64,000 nucleotides of DNA from an uncultured Acidimicrobiales bacterium (GTDB lineage: Bacteria > Actinomycetota > Acidimicrobiia > Acidimicrobiales > SZUA-35). The stretch is from contig CALAJQ010000009.1 of assembly GCA_937922785.1 (NCBI GenBank), positions 136,958-200,957 on the forward strand, given 5' to 3'. A model generated the notes under the pieces. The model was not told the origin of the DNA, searched no databases, and saw only the letters and a list, made by a program, of their open reading frames with translations. The position numbers were made by a program, and so were the translations under genes. Below, one piece after another: positions 49,329-59,000 of the stretch. Positions within the stretch are counted from its first letter, which is position 1, and each line of letters opens with the position of its first letter.

Positions 49329-50630
49329 CTAAGTGCCGTTTGACCGGCCTCTACTTGAATCGGGAATGTCCTCTGACCCCACCATTGGGGCGTTGTCGTC
49401 CAACACCGCAAGCGCGGCCATTGCCATTGCCACACCGGCCCCGGCCAAGGTCACAATTGTGATCGAGGAACGAGCTACCAAGTCACCGGCGATGAAGTTG
49501 GCCAAACCGACCATTCCGCCGAACGCCAACGTCCACAGCGCCATGACTCGGCCTCGGATTTCATCGGCGATGCGCTCCTGGAGGTAGGTAGAAAGCGAGG
49601 TTGTAAAGATCAGGTAGAACAATCCCACAAGAAAGATCACCGGGAATGCCAACACGTCGTTTCGGAGCAGACTGAACAGAACAAGTACAAGTGAGAACGA
49701 AGCCAGCGCCAGACGGATGATTAGCGCTTTGGACTTCTTTAGCAAGACTGTTCCTGAACTTAAGGCGCCTGAAACCGCGCCAAGGCCGAAGGCAGCGTAA
49801 AGCCAGCCGTAGCGGATTGTGTCAGGGCCAGGTTCGCCCCGTTCGCCCAAATCCATGCCTAGGTTCACTTCGGCAAGGTTCGGAAGCTGGCCGATGAACG
49901 GCAGGCAAAGCAACGCGAAGCTTGCCATCATCACAAGCGGTAGGCCTATCTGGCGTTTCGATCGGGCCAGCTTGAGACCTCCGAACAACCGATCCCACTG
50001 GCTAATTGCGGCTGGTTCCTTGGGCGGAATCGTGGCCATTGCCAACGCCGCGATTATGAAGAAGTAGGTAAGGCCGTTGATCGTGAACACATCGGAAACG
50101 CTCCAGCGTGCTGCCAGGTATGTGCCGATGGCTGGGCCGATGACTCTGCTGATGTTCTGTTGTAACGAGTTAAGCGAAATGGCCGCCGACAAGTTATTGC
50201 GCCCTACAAGCGAAGGCAGCACTGCATTGAAGGCGGGGGAGAACAATGCTTGGCCCAGTCCGAGCAACCCCACGATCAGAACAAGTCGGGCTTTGGTAAT
50301 GTCGCCGTCGGCAACTTCATAGGCCAGCCACAGAGTTACAGCGGCCTGCCAGCACTGGGTGAACAACAGCAGCTTGCGTCGGTCAAGAGAATCAGCGAGT
50401 GATCCGCCGACCAACCCGAACACCAACATCGGAAGCATCTGGAAACCAATTACTACGCCGATGAAGCGAGGGTCTCCGGTTAGCTGCCAGGCGAACAGCC
50501 CGAGCACCACGTTCTGCATCCACCGACCAAGGTTCGATAAGAACGTTGCGATATATACGCGTCGAAACTGAACCTGCCCGAGGGCATCACGAGCAGTTCC
50601 AGTAGAAGCTGCTGGGTTTGTGACCGTCAC
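49329..50630 (-). CDS. Major facilitator superfamily exporter (EntS-like)
   Basis: 433 residues with twelve predicted spans. The pattern is FRRVYIATFLSNLGRWMQNVVLGLFAWQLTGDPRFIGVV, the cytoplasmic loop GGSLADSLDRRKLLLFTQ (motif A), and LVGRNNLSAAISLNSLQQNISRVIGPAIG in span five, as in DHA3/EntS-type drug or siderophore exporters. The substrate is unknown. No promoter box is clear. Confidence 0.86.
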   Translation of the reverse strand: MTVTNPAASTGTARDALGQVQFRRVYIATFLSNLGRWMQNVVLGLFAWQLTGDPRFIGVVIGFQMLPMLVFGLVGGSLADSLDRRKLLLFTQCWQAAVTLWLAYEVADGDITKARLVLIVGLLGLGQALFSPAFNAVLPSLVGRNNLSAAISLNSLQQNISRVIGPAIGTYLAARWSVSDVFTINGLTYFFIIAALAMATIPPKEPAAISQWDRLFGGLKLARSKRQIGLPLVMMASFALLCLPFIGQLPNLAEVNLGMDLGERGEPGPDTIRYGWLYAAFGLGAVSGALSSGTVLLKKSKALIIRLALASFSLVLVLFSLLRNDVLAFPVIFLVGLFYLIFTTSLSTYLQERIADEIRGRVMALWTLAFGGMVGLANFIAGDLVARSSITIVTLAGAGVAMAMAALAVLDDNAPMVGSEDIPDSSRGRSNGT

Positions 50631-50673
50631 TAATGCGCAGTTGTCGTTGAAGAGTTGTTAGCGCCGCTTTTCA

Positions 50674-51309
50674 CTACCAACCCCGGTCGATCCATTCGTC
50701 AAGGCTTGGGCGTTCGGCACCTATTGTGGTGTTGTCGCCATGACCCGGGAGAACGATTGTGTCTTTGTCATAGGTAAACAGACGCTGATCAATTGACTCA
50801 ATTATCTCTTTGAAGTTGCCGTGTTCGAAGCTGGTGTTGCCGGGCCCGCCAGGGAACAATGTGTCTCCGCTAAACAACAGCGGCTTGTCGACCAACTTGA
50901 AGCAGATTGACCCGGGCGTGTGGCCAGGCGTTGTGACGGTATGAAGCCGAAGATCTCCAACTTCAATCATCTGGTCATCCTCAAGGATGTAGTCATAGCT
51001 AGGCAACATCGAAGAATCGGCCGCGGTAATTCCAACTTCGTAGCCAGCGTCTCTAACCTGTGGCACCGCTTGAATGTGATCGTGGTGGCCGTGAGTCTCC
51101 AAGACGGTGCGCACGCCTAGAGCTTTGCACAGCTTTAGCAGCTGCTCGTGTTCGTTGGCGGCATCAAGCATTACTGACTCACCGGTGTGGCGGCATCTAA
51201 TGAAGAACACATTGTTCTCGTAAGGGCCGACGACGATCTTGTGGACCTCGACATCGGTGTCGCTCCAATGGAGAGTGTCGGAGGAGTTTGTTGCCGTGTG
51301 GAAGCTCAT
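50674..51309 (-). CDS. Metallo-beta-lactamase-fold hydrolase (glyoxalase II-like)
   Basis: 211 residues from the ATG at 51309; the frame is open 41 codons further but that would replace the YciI gene. Metal motif ETHGHHDHIQAVP (HxHxDH), then TTPGHTPGSICF, LFSGDTLFPGGPGN and VLPGHGDNTTIG. Pattern and length fit the small glyoxalase II/persulfide dioxygenase-like group. It overlaps the YciI stop by ATGA, so the two are co-translated. Confidence 0.88.
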   Translation of the reverse strand: MSFHTATNSSDTLHWSDTDVEVHKIVVGPYENNVFFIRCRHTGESVMLDAANEHEQLLKLCKALGVRTVLETHGHHDHIQAVPQVRDAGYEVGITAADSSMLPSYDYILEDDQMIEVGDLRLHTVTTPGHTPGSICFKLVDKPLLFSGDTLFPGGPGNTSFEHGNFKEIIESIDQRLFTYDKDTIVLPGHGDNTTIGAERPSLDEWIDRGW

Positions 51310-51578
51310 GGCCAAATGACTTTCTTGAATTCGGTTATTGATACTGACTGAAACAACCCGGCTTTTGCATATGGGTCGTTTTCGGCGAACGCGTGGGCTG
51401 CTTCTAGGTCTGCAGCTTCGATGAAGATGCATGAACCAGCCATCGAACCGTCGGGGTTCAGTAGCGGGCCAGCGATTGGCGTATCGAACTTCCCAAGGTA
51501 CTCAAGATGGTCTGGACGGTTCGCCTGGCGGATGCTGGCTGAGTCTGGAGCGTCGATTGCATGAAGAACGAAGAGCAC
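51306..51578 (-). CDS. YciI-family protein
   Basis: 90 residues from the GTG at 51578 (VLFVLHAIDAPDSASIRQANRPDHLEYLGKF); frames starting earlier look non-family. YciI is a ferredoxin-like dimeric fold; the conserved His/Asp pair is in RPDHLEYL. ENDPYAKAGLFQSVSITEF is a second block. The function is not settled: some members are dehydrochlorinases or accessory domains. It is coupled to the MBL hydrolase gene. Confidence 0.82.
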   Translation of the reverse strand: MLFVLHAIDAPDSASIRQANRPDHLEYLGKFDTPIAGPLLNPDGSMAGSCIFIEAADLEAAHAFAENDPYAKAGLFQSVSITEFKKVIWP

Positions 51579-51710
51579 ACGACCAAGGTAGCTGAGCGGT
51601 TGGCGCGTGAGTAACTTCACCCCTGTATCGGCTGGGCCCAACGCCTTATTCTCGCAGGTGAGGCCTGGCGGCAGCGGTCTCGTTTTTGGTGGCGACCGAA
51701 AAGGCGGAGC

Positions 51711-51905
51711 ATGCAGGCGAATAAAGTGGTGGGGATCATTGGGCTCGTTGGGGCCCTGTCATTCGGTAGCTGGTGGATGGCCCAAGCAATGATTGCGGGC
51801 AATACGACGGCGGTGCTGGTGCGAACACTGGCGGTAGCGGTAGCCGGGCTCTATTATGTGGCGCTTTACCGTTCCAGGCTGTTTCGCCCCCATCGTTACC
51901 ATTAA
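51711..51905 (+). CDS. Small two-span membrane protein (64 residues), uncertain
   Basis: MQANKVVGIIGLVGALSFGSWW and IAGNTTAVLVRTLAVAVAGLYYVALY give two hydrophobic segments, and the end is basic (RSRLFRPHRYH). The composition is membrane-protein-like, but there is no good ribosome site (GGAG lies too close to the ATG). Several overlapping frames exist here, so this is a moderate call. Confidence 0.45.
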   Translation: MQANKVVGIIGLVGALSFGSWWMAQAMIAGNTTAVLVRTLAVAVAGLYYVALYRSRLFRPHRYH

Positions 51906-51972
51906 GCGACAATCAGTAACGTTTTTGCCAGATGGTGACGATGACTGGAACACTGTGTTGATCGACCAGTGG

Positions 51973-52017
51973 TAATACAGCAAGTAGCAATACAGCAAGT
52001 AGCAATACAAGTAACAG
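51973..52017. repeat. 15-bp tandem repeat in the leader of the metalloprotease gene
   Basis: CAATACAGCAAGTAG-type units lie at 51973-51987 (first base T), 51988-52002 (exact) and 52003-52017 (diverged), 60 bases upstream of the ATG at 52077. Confidence 0.8.
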
Positions 52018-52076
52018 CAAGAATCTCAAAATTAGGGTTTAGCTTCGGCGCAGTTCGCCGGATCGGAAGGATCTAA

Positions 52077-54050
52077 ATGCGAATCAAACGTGTCGTAGTT
52101 GCGGCAGCAGTTTCACTAGGTTTGTCGGGCGTGGCTTCAGTGCCCGCCGTTTCCAGTAGCAACGGGCCTGACGCCCCGACGTTCATGGAACGGGATCTGG
52201 TGATCGACACCGTTAACGGGATGCCGCTGAGCCAATCTGATATCGAGGCGCATCACTCGCTGGTCGCTTCGCGAATTGAAGACCAGCAGGCAGATGACGG
52301 CCTGAACTATTCCAAGATCTCCAACATGGTCAACGGCCAGGTAAGCGTTATCTATGTGAACCCAAACACACCAGAGGCAGTGAAGGTGACCATGAACGCC
52401 GCCATTGCTGACTGGGCCTCTTCGTTTGCCCTGCACCCGAACGCTCCGCTGGAGATGTCGGTTGACTGGACCGACCTCGGCAACCCCAACATCTTGGGGT
52501 CGGCCGGCGCCGATCGTTACTTCCTTGGTGGCCCGTGGGACAGCCCAGACTGGATTCCGTCTCCACTAGCCAACGTGCTGGCCGGTTATGACTACAACCC
52601 TGACCGACCTGAGGTGCGAATCAACTTCAACTCCTCATTTAGTGCATGGCACTTTGACCACACAACCGATCCTGACTTCGGCGACTATGACTTGTACAGC
52701 GTCGCTCTTCACGAGATCGGCCACGGCATGGGCTTCGCCGGTTCAGCCTCAAAGCCATTTGGCCAAGGCGCTGACCTGGACCTAAGCGGAGGTGCTCCTC
52801 TGACCTATGACCGTCGAGTTTCCTTTGGCGACGTGCCGATTCTTGACGCTCGGCTCACTGGTGATCCAAACGCCATCCTTACTTCGGGCAACTTGAACTT
52901 CAACCTCGGTGGCGGCCGCAAGTACAGCACCTACGCACCGGGCCCAGAGTTCGAGAACGGCTCTAGCTACTCACACTTTGACGAGTTCACCTATGGCCCT
53001 GGCGCAGCCGGAGCCTTGATGACCCCGTCAATATCTAACGGCGAAGTACAACGTCAGCTCGATGTTCCAACACTTGGTGTGTTGGCCCAAATCGGCTGGC
53101 CGATGGCCGTCACTGTCGCTACACCAAACATCGACTGGGTCAACCCAAGTCCCGGTCAGATTCAGGTTGGCTGGAGCGAAAACATATTCCAGAAGGCCAC
53201 TCCAGCCCATTACTACAACGTGTCTGCTTATCGCAGCGGTGTCCTTGACGCCAGCGTTGATGTTGCATGGTCTGACACAAGTGTCGTGTTGGACGGGATC
53301 CAATACGGCTCAGACTATGAGATCGTTCTGACACCGATCAGTGACACCACGTTTGGTATTCCGGCCAAGGTCGAAGTACGAAGCGCAACTGATCCAAACG
53401 ACACTCAGGGTCCAAGTGCTCCTGGTCAGCCGGTCATCGAATCTCAAGATGAAGGCCGCAACGCAAAGATCAGCTGGCCAGCTTCCACTGACAACGTTGG
53501 CGTTGACATCTACCGGGTCTATGAGGGCGACAAGCTCTTGAAGACAGTTCCGGGAACCTCGGCACGGCTGTCTCTAGACATTGGAACCCACAACGTCTAC
53601 GTGCAGGCCGTTGATGCAGCCGGAAACGTTTCTGGCCCGTCTCCACAAGTTCAGATCGTCATCACGGCTGATCCGATCCAAGACATTGCTAACGCATCAG
53701 GCTTCACCGGCGAACACGCCGACGTGCTCCGTTTGTACTGGGCCTTCTTCAACCGTGACCCAGACACTGGCGGCGCTCAGTACTGGATCGGCATCTCGGA
53801 CCAAGGAAACTCGCTCGACATAATTGCCGAGCAGTTCGTGGTCAGCCAGGAGTTCCAGAACACCTATGGCTCAACCTCGAATGAAGATTTCCTACGGATT
53901 GTCTATTCGAACGTGTTGGGTCGGGCTGCTGACCTCAGTGGTTACAACTACTGGCTTGGTCAGATGAACGCTGGTTTGTCTCGTGGAGGCGTGGTCCGCT
54001 GGATCGCCGCCAACAACGAGTTCATCGTCCAGCACCCCTACCCAAGCTAA
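52077..54050 (+). CDS. Secreted matrixin-like zinc metalloprotease with FN3 and DUF4214 domains
   Basis: 657 residues with a signal peptide (MRIKRVVVAAAVSLGLSGVASVPAVSS) and a GGAAGG ribosome site. The protease domain (about 80-345) has VALHEIGHGMGFAG, the HExxHxxG zinc motif of matrixin-like metzincins, and a later Met-turn-like LMTPSISN. Two fibronectin type III-like domains follow (about 350-440 and 450-540). The C-terminal DUF4214 module (about 555-655) has LYWAFFNRDPDTGGAQYWIG and RIVYSNVLGRAADLSGYNYWL repeats, known from surface and biofilm proteins. It is probably a surface or released protease. The 48-bp hairpin (copy 2) ends the unit. Confidence 0.87.
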   Translation: MRIKRVVVAAAVSLGLSGVASVPAVSSSNGPDAPTFMERDLVIDTVNGMPLSQSDIEAHHSLVASRIEDQQADDGLNYSKISNMVNGQVSVIYVNPNTPEAVKVTMNAAIADWASSFALHPNAPLEMSVDWTDLGNPNILGSAGADRYFLGGPWDSPDWIPSPLANVLAGYDYNPDRPEVRINFNSSFSAWHFDHTTDPDFGDYDLYSVALHEIGHGMGFAGSASKPFGQGADLDLSGGAPLTYDRRVSFGDVPILDARLTGDPNAILTSGNLNFNLGGGRKYSTYAPGPEFENGSSYSHFDEFTYGPGAAGALMTPSISNGEVQRQLDVPTLGVLAQIGWPMAVTVATPNIDWVNPSPGQIQVGWSENIFQKATPAHYYNVSAYRSGVLDASVDVAWSDTSVVLDGIQYGSDYEIVLTPISDTTFGIPAKVEVRSATDPNDTQGPSAPGQPVIESQDEGRNAKISWPASTDNVGVDIYRVYEGDKLLKTVPGTSARLSLDIGTHNVYVQAVDAAGNVSGPSPQVQIVITADPIQDIANASGFTGEHADVLRLYWAFFNRDPDTGGAQYWIGISDQGNSLDIIAEQFVVSQEFQNTYGSTSNEDFLRIVYSNVLGRAADLSGYNYWLGQMNAGLSRGGVVRWIAANNEFIVQHPYPS

Positions 54051-54067
54051 ATCGCTATAGCACTTGC

Positions 54068-54115
54068 TTCTGTCATAGATCTATCGGTCTATAGCCCGAT
54101 AGATCTATGACAGAA
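54068..54115. terminator. 48-bp perfect hairpin, copy 2 (bidirectional terminator-like repeat)
   Basis: The arms are 54068-54087 and 54096-54115, 20 bp, no mismatch, same loop TCTATAGC as copy 1 at 36700-36747. It sits between the convergent metalloprotease and PGPGW genes. Confidence 0.87.
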
Positions 54116-54142
54116 TGCGTTTTGGGGTGAGCTAGAACAGAC

Positions 54143-54637
54143 CTAGAACAGATCTAGGAAGCTGGCCCAGGTGTCGCTGAGGTCTATGTAGCGTCGCACT
54201 AAGAAGGCGCCGCCTAACGCAAGGCCCATTACGACCACCATGGAGACCCACGTGCTCATTGGGATCTTGCCGTCCTCGGGAATTCCAGGGGCTTTGCGGC
54301 GCACATAACGAAGCGTTTTCTCGGCCCACTCGAAGTCCTGGGCCAAGATTACAAGGCCGCCTGCGATTACAACCCAACCGGGGCCAGGCAATGGCAACAG
54401 CGCGATACCGATGATGACTGTCAAAAAGCCGGCAGTCATGCGGGCCAGCCGAATGAAGATGTGGGCCTTGGCCTTTTCCTCAGTTTGTTCTCTAGTGCCA
54501 GTGTCATACTCTGCTTCTACAGCAGCGCCTTCAAGGCGCTCACTAAAGTCGGAGAAGCGGTCGCTTAGATCCGACCGGTAGTCGCTTGCACGTTCAACAC
54601 CGCTCCGCTTTGAGCTCTCTAGGGGATCACCATCCAT
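54143..54637 (-). CDS. PGPGW (TIGR02611-like) transmembrane protein
   Basis: 164 residues: a charged cytoplasmic N-terminus (about 1-62), two close spans with the eponymous loop (TAGFLTVIIGIALLPLPGPGWVVIAGGLVILA), and a third span near the end (MSTWVSMVVVMGLALGGAFLV). Common in Actinobacteria; function unknown. Its TAACGT -10-like box contains the stop of the aminopeptidase gene, 7 bases before the ATG. Confidence 0.83.
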   Translation of the reverse strand: MDGDPLESSKRSGVERASDYRSDLSDRFSDFSERLEGAAVEAEYDTGTREQTEEKAKAHIFIRLARMTAGFLTVIIGIALLPLPGPGWVVIAGGLVILAQDFEWAEKTLRYVRRKAPGIPEDGKIPMSTWVSMVVVMGLALGGAFLVRRYIDLSDTWASFLDLF

Positions 54638-54644
54638 CAGCCCG

Positions 54645-54650
54645 ACGTTA
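54645..54650 (-). promoter_or_regulatory. Putative leaderless -10 box of the PGPGW gene, using the apeB stop codon
   Basis: TAACGT with TAA being the upstream stop, 7 bases before the ATG at 54637. Confidence 0.35.
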
Positions 54651-55949
54651 CTCGCTGCACCACAAAGCGCTAAGCGCGGTAGTCAAATGGTCAACATCTT
54701 CGGTGCCAGCCATCTCCCGAATCGAGTGCATCGCAAGTTGTGGCGCCCCAACATCTACCGTTGGTACGCCAAGCTGGGCAGCGGTGATTGGGCCGATGGT
54801 AGACCCACATGGCAGGTCGTTGCGGTGGATGTAGGTCTGGGTTGGGACTTGGGCTGTTGCACATGCCATGCGAAATCGTGATTCTGATGCTGCGTCGCTG
54901 GCGTAGCGCTGGTTCGAGTTTCGCTTCACCACTACACCTCCATTTAGTGCAATGTGGTGGTTGGGCTCGTGCTTGTCGACGTAGTTGGGATGAGTGGCAT
55001 GAGCGCCGTCGGCCGAGACGACATAGGACTTCGCCAATGCGGTCAGGTAACCGATGCGGTCAAGGCCGGCTGCTGCCCCGATTCGTTCAAGCGCGTTTGA
55101 CAAGAATCCGCCCGCTGCTCCAGTCGCCGAAGCAGACCCAACCTCTTCGTGATCGAACAAAACCAGAATTGGGATAGTGCCCGGTGCGGAGTTTGCGGCA
55201 GCATCGGCCAGGGCGTACGTGGCGCAGAAGCTCGAAAGTAGGTTGTCGATTCGGGCCGAAGCGAACATGTCACTATCTCGGCCAACAACTGCGGGGGCGT
55301 GCACGTCATAGGTCATGAGATCCCACGCAAGAATCTGGCTGGCGTCGACATCTAATTCAGAAGCCAGCCAGTCGTTGAAATCGCCGTCTTGGCTATTGCC
55401 GTTGGCCCACATTGGAATGATCTGGGTCTGTGGGTTGATCTTTAGGCCGTCGGATCGGATCTCACGATCTAGGTGGATGGCAAGTTGAGGAACCCTCAGA
55501 ATCGGCTCGTTGATGTTGATCAAACGCTGCTGAACGCCGTCGTTATTGGCTCCGGCGTTGTCGGCTATTGAGACTCTTCCGGCCAGTCCAAGGTCTCGAT
55601 CAAGCCAAGAGTTAAGCAGTACGCCTCCGTAGACCTCGACGCCCAGCTGAGCCACCCCAGCAGAGGAAATATCAGGCTTTGAGCGCACCCGGAGGTTGGG
55701 GGAGTCGGTGTGGGCGCCAACTACGCAGAAGCTTGAAGGTGGAGCGTCATCGGCAAAGTGCCAGGCGATGAGGGATCCGCCTACCACGCCGACGTATGAA
55801 CCAGCTGATGTGGGGAGGTCTTTGCCCAGTTCAACCAGGTCAAAGCCGGCCCCGACGAGCCGTTGGGTTGCCACTTGTGCCGCGTGATATGGAGTGGGGC
55901 TGGCCTCAAGGTCAGCAAGTAGTCGCGCAAGATTGTCGGTGTCAGCCAT
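54648..55949 (-). CDS. apeB: M18 family aminopeptidase
   Basis: 433 residues. A two-zinc exopeptidase that removes N-terminal, often acidic, residues. Marks: SPTPYHAAQVA at the start, GAHTDSPNLRVRSKP with the first His/Asp ligands, LDRDLGLAGRV, LFDHEEVGSASATGAAGGFL with the catalytic Glu, and SADGAHATHPNYVDKHEPNHHIALNGG, CGSTIGPITAAQLGVPTVDVGAPQLAMHSIREM at the end. It is full length. A TAGATT box 9 bases before the ATG suggests a very short leader. Confidence 0.93.
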   Translation of the reverse strand: MADTDNLARLLADLEASPTPYHAAQVATQRLVGAGFDLVELGKDLPTSAGSYVGVVGGSLIAWHFADDAPPSSFCVVGAHTDSPNLRVRSKPDISSAGVAQLGVEVYGGVLLNSWLDRDLGLAGRVSIADNAGANNDGVQQRLININEPILRVPQLAIHLDREIRSDGLKINPQTQIIPMWANGNSQDGDFNDWLASELDVDASQILAWDLMTYDVHAPAVVGRDSDMFASARIDNLLSSFCATYALADAAANSAPGTIPILVLFDHEEVGSASATGAAGGFLSNALERIGAAAGLDRIGYLTALAKSYVVSADGAHATHPNYVDKHEPNHHIALNGGVVVKRNSNQRYASDAASESRFRMACATAQVPTQTYIHRNDLPCGSTIGPITAAQLGVPTVDVGAPQLAMHSIREMAGTEDVDHLTTALSALWCSE

Positions 55950-55958
55950 CGATAGCCG

Positions 55959-55964
55959 AATCTA
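55959..55964 (-). promoter_or_regulatory. Putative -10 box of apeB
   Basis: TAGATT, 9 bases before the ATG at 55949. Confidence 0.4.
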
Positions 55965-55985
55965 GCGTGCCTTACGGTAGTCTGG

Positions 55986-56034
55986 GACCACTCCTGGTCG
56001 GGCCAGCGCCGTCCCGCCCCGGCCGTTTGCGGCC
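55986..56034 (+). promoter_or_regulatory. gltB leader with two small hairpins
   Basis: GACCA-CTCC-TGGTC (55986-55999) and GGCCG-TTTG-CGGCC (56021-56034) lie in the last 80 bases before gltB. They could form a 5' structure that affects gltB expression; no known riboswitch class is recognised. Confidence 0.3.
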
Positions 56035-56060
56035 TTAGCCCTTTGACCCTGGAGGATCAA

Positions 56061-59000
56061 TTGCAGCACAACCGGAAAGCCGAGGGTCTTTACGACCCCA
56101 ACTTTGAACACGACGCTTGCGGCGTTTCGTTCATAGCGGACCTCCACGGCCGCAAGTCTCACCGAATTGTTGACCTGGCCCTTGGTGGTTTGGCCAACAT
56201 GCAGCACCGCGGTGCCACCAATGCTGAACCAAACACTGGTGACGGTGCTGGCATTCTGGTCCAAATCCCTGACAAGTTCTGTCGAACCCTCATCGAAGGG
56301 CTTCCAGCCGTTGGCCATTACGCCACTGGCATAGCCTTCCTTTCAACCGACGACACCAAGCGCGCCGCAACAAAGACAGCGGTTGAGGAAGTAGTAGCCG
56401 CCGAAGGGCTTCAGGTTCTTGGCTGGACTTCGCTGAACACCGATTCAACGGGCCTAGGTGACGAAGCACTAGCTGCAATGCCTGTTTTCGAACAGGTCTT
56501 CATCTCTTCACCTGCGGGTCTCAGCGGTCTCGAGCTTGATCGAGAGCTTTATGTCGCACGCCGCATCGTCGAGAGGGATCTGGACCTCTACTTCTCGAGC
56601 TTGAGCTCACGCACCCTCGTCTACAAGGGCATGTTGACCACGCCACAACTTGCAACCTTCTTCCCTGATCTGGGCGACCCAGACTTTGAGTCTGCTCTGG
56701 CATTGGTGCACAGCCGGTTCTCCACCAACACGTTTCCTTCTTGGCCGCTAGCCCACCCGTACCGGTTTGTGGCTCACAACGGCGAGTTCAACACCGTTAA
56801 AGGCAACCGCAACTGGATGCACGCCCGTGAAGCGCTGCTTGGCGCAGACCACTGGGGCGATCGAATCGAAAGCATCTTCCCGGTCTGTCGCGACGGAGCG
56901 TCCGACACTGCCAGCTTCGACGAGGCGCTCGAGATGCTTCACCTCGGCGGATACCCAATTCACAAAGCTGTTCTCATGATGATTCCGGAGGCATGGGAAC
57001 GAAACAACGTGATGGACCCGGCACAACGCCACTTCTATGAGTTCCACGCTTCGGCTATGGAGGCCTGGGATGGTCCAGCGTCTGTCACCTTCACCGACGG
57101 TGATGTTGTTGGCGCGGTTCTCGACCGCAACGGTCTTCGCCCCAGCCGCTACTGGGTCACAGCAGACGGCATCGTGGTTATGGCTTCTGAGGTCGGCGTG
57201 ATTGATGTTGACCCAAGTGAAGTGGTTAGCAAAGGACGTCTTGAGCCGGGAAAGATGTTCCTGGTAGACACCAACGCGGGCCGAATCGTCAGCGACGACG
57301 AGATCATGCAGGAGCTTTCCACCGAACACCCTTACGGCCGATGGCTTACCCGAGTCAGCGATCTTGATGATCTTCCTCCGCGGCCTCACTTCCAGCCGGT
57401 GCGTGAGCACCTTGTGCCCGAACAGGTCTCAAACGGCTACACCCAAGAAGAGATCGAGCTGATCATCGAGCCAATGGCGGCGATGGGTAAGGAGAGCATT
57501 GGCTCAATGGGAACCGATACTCCCATTGCGGTTCTGTCTGACCGTCCTCGGATGTTGTTCGACTACTTCACACAGCTCTTTGCCCAAGTTACCAACCCAC
57601 CGCTCGACGCCATTCGCGAAGAACTCGTCACTAGCTCTCGGGTCCGGCTTGGTGCACAAGGCAACCTCCTTAAGCCCGGCCCCGAATGGTGTGAGCAGCT
57701 CCGGCTCTATCACCCCATTGTGACCGAGGACGAGTTGGCCCGTATTGCTCACGCCAACGACGGCGGAGACTTCCCCCACCTTGGCTCAGTAACTCTCACA
57801 GGCCTTTACCCCGCAGGTTCGGGCGTCGACGGCATGAAAACGGCGCTCGATGAATTGCGGGCTCGTTCGCTACAGGCCATCGAAGATGGCGCCAGCATCA
57901 TCATCTTGTCTAACCGAGGCGCCACCGCAGACTTGGCTCCGATCCCGTCGCTTCTCATGACCGGCGCGGTGCATCATCATTTGGTTCGGGCCCGTAACCG
58001 AAACAAGGTTGGCCTTCTGATTAACGCAGCAGACGCTCGCGAAGTTCATCACTACGCCTTGCTGTTGGGCTTTGGGGCAAACGCCGTTTGTCCTTCGCTT
58101 GTTTTCGAAACGCTTGAGGACCGCTTTCCAGCCGGCGCTCCAATTAGCCTCGAGACTGCCCGAGACCACTACAAAAAGGCATCAAGCAACGGAATCATCA
58201 AGGTGATGTCCAAGATGGGCATCTCAACCGTTGCGTCATACACCGGAGCTCAGATCTTCGAGGCGATTGGCCTTGATAAGTCAGTCATGGACGAGTTCTT
58301 CACCGGCACCACTTCCAAGCTGGGCGGAATTGGTCTTGCCGAAATCGCCCAAGAGTGTGAACTTCGTCAGCGCATGGCGTTTCCTAGCCGGCCTGAGTCC
58401 TTGGCTCACCGGGAACTTCCCCTTGGCGGCGAATACAAGTGGCGCCGCGAAGGCGAATACCACCTGTTTAATCCCGAGACTGTCTTCAAGCTCCAGCACG
58501 CAACCCGGACAAAGCGCTATGACATCTACAAGGAGTACACCCAGCTGGTCGATGACCAGGCGGAGCAGCTGGCGACTTTGCGTGGACTGTTCAAGCTGAA
58601 GCCCAAGGGCGAGCCAATTCCAATTGAAGAAGTTGAGCCGATATCAGAAATCGTCAAACGCTTCGCAACTGGCGCAATGAGCTATGGCTCGATTTCAGCC
58701 GAAGCGCACGAAACTTTGGCCGTTGCCATGAACCGGTTGGGCGGAAAGTCCAATACGGGTGAAGGTGGCGAGGATGAAGAACGCTGGGTCATAGAGCCAA
58801 ACGGCGACTCACGCCGTTCTTCCATCAAACAAGTGGCCAGCGGCCGGTTTGGCGTTACATCTGCCTACCTGTCATCGGCTGATGACATCCAGATCAAGAT
58901 GGCCCAGGGCGCCAAGCCCGGCGAGGGTGGCCAGCTGCCGGGCAAGAAGGTTTACCCGTGGATTGCCAAGACCCGTCACTCAACACCGGGCGTGGGTCTG

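Noticed and set aside
51607-51802. Overlapping frames of about 61 codons on both strands upstream of the 64-residue membrane protein
   Set aside because: Composition is not protein-like and they conflict with each other and with the YciI leader.
56748-57410. A 220-codon minus-strand frame inside gltB
   Set aside because: Antisense shadow of the glutaminase domain.
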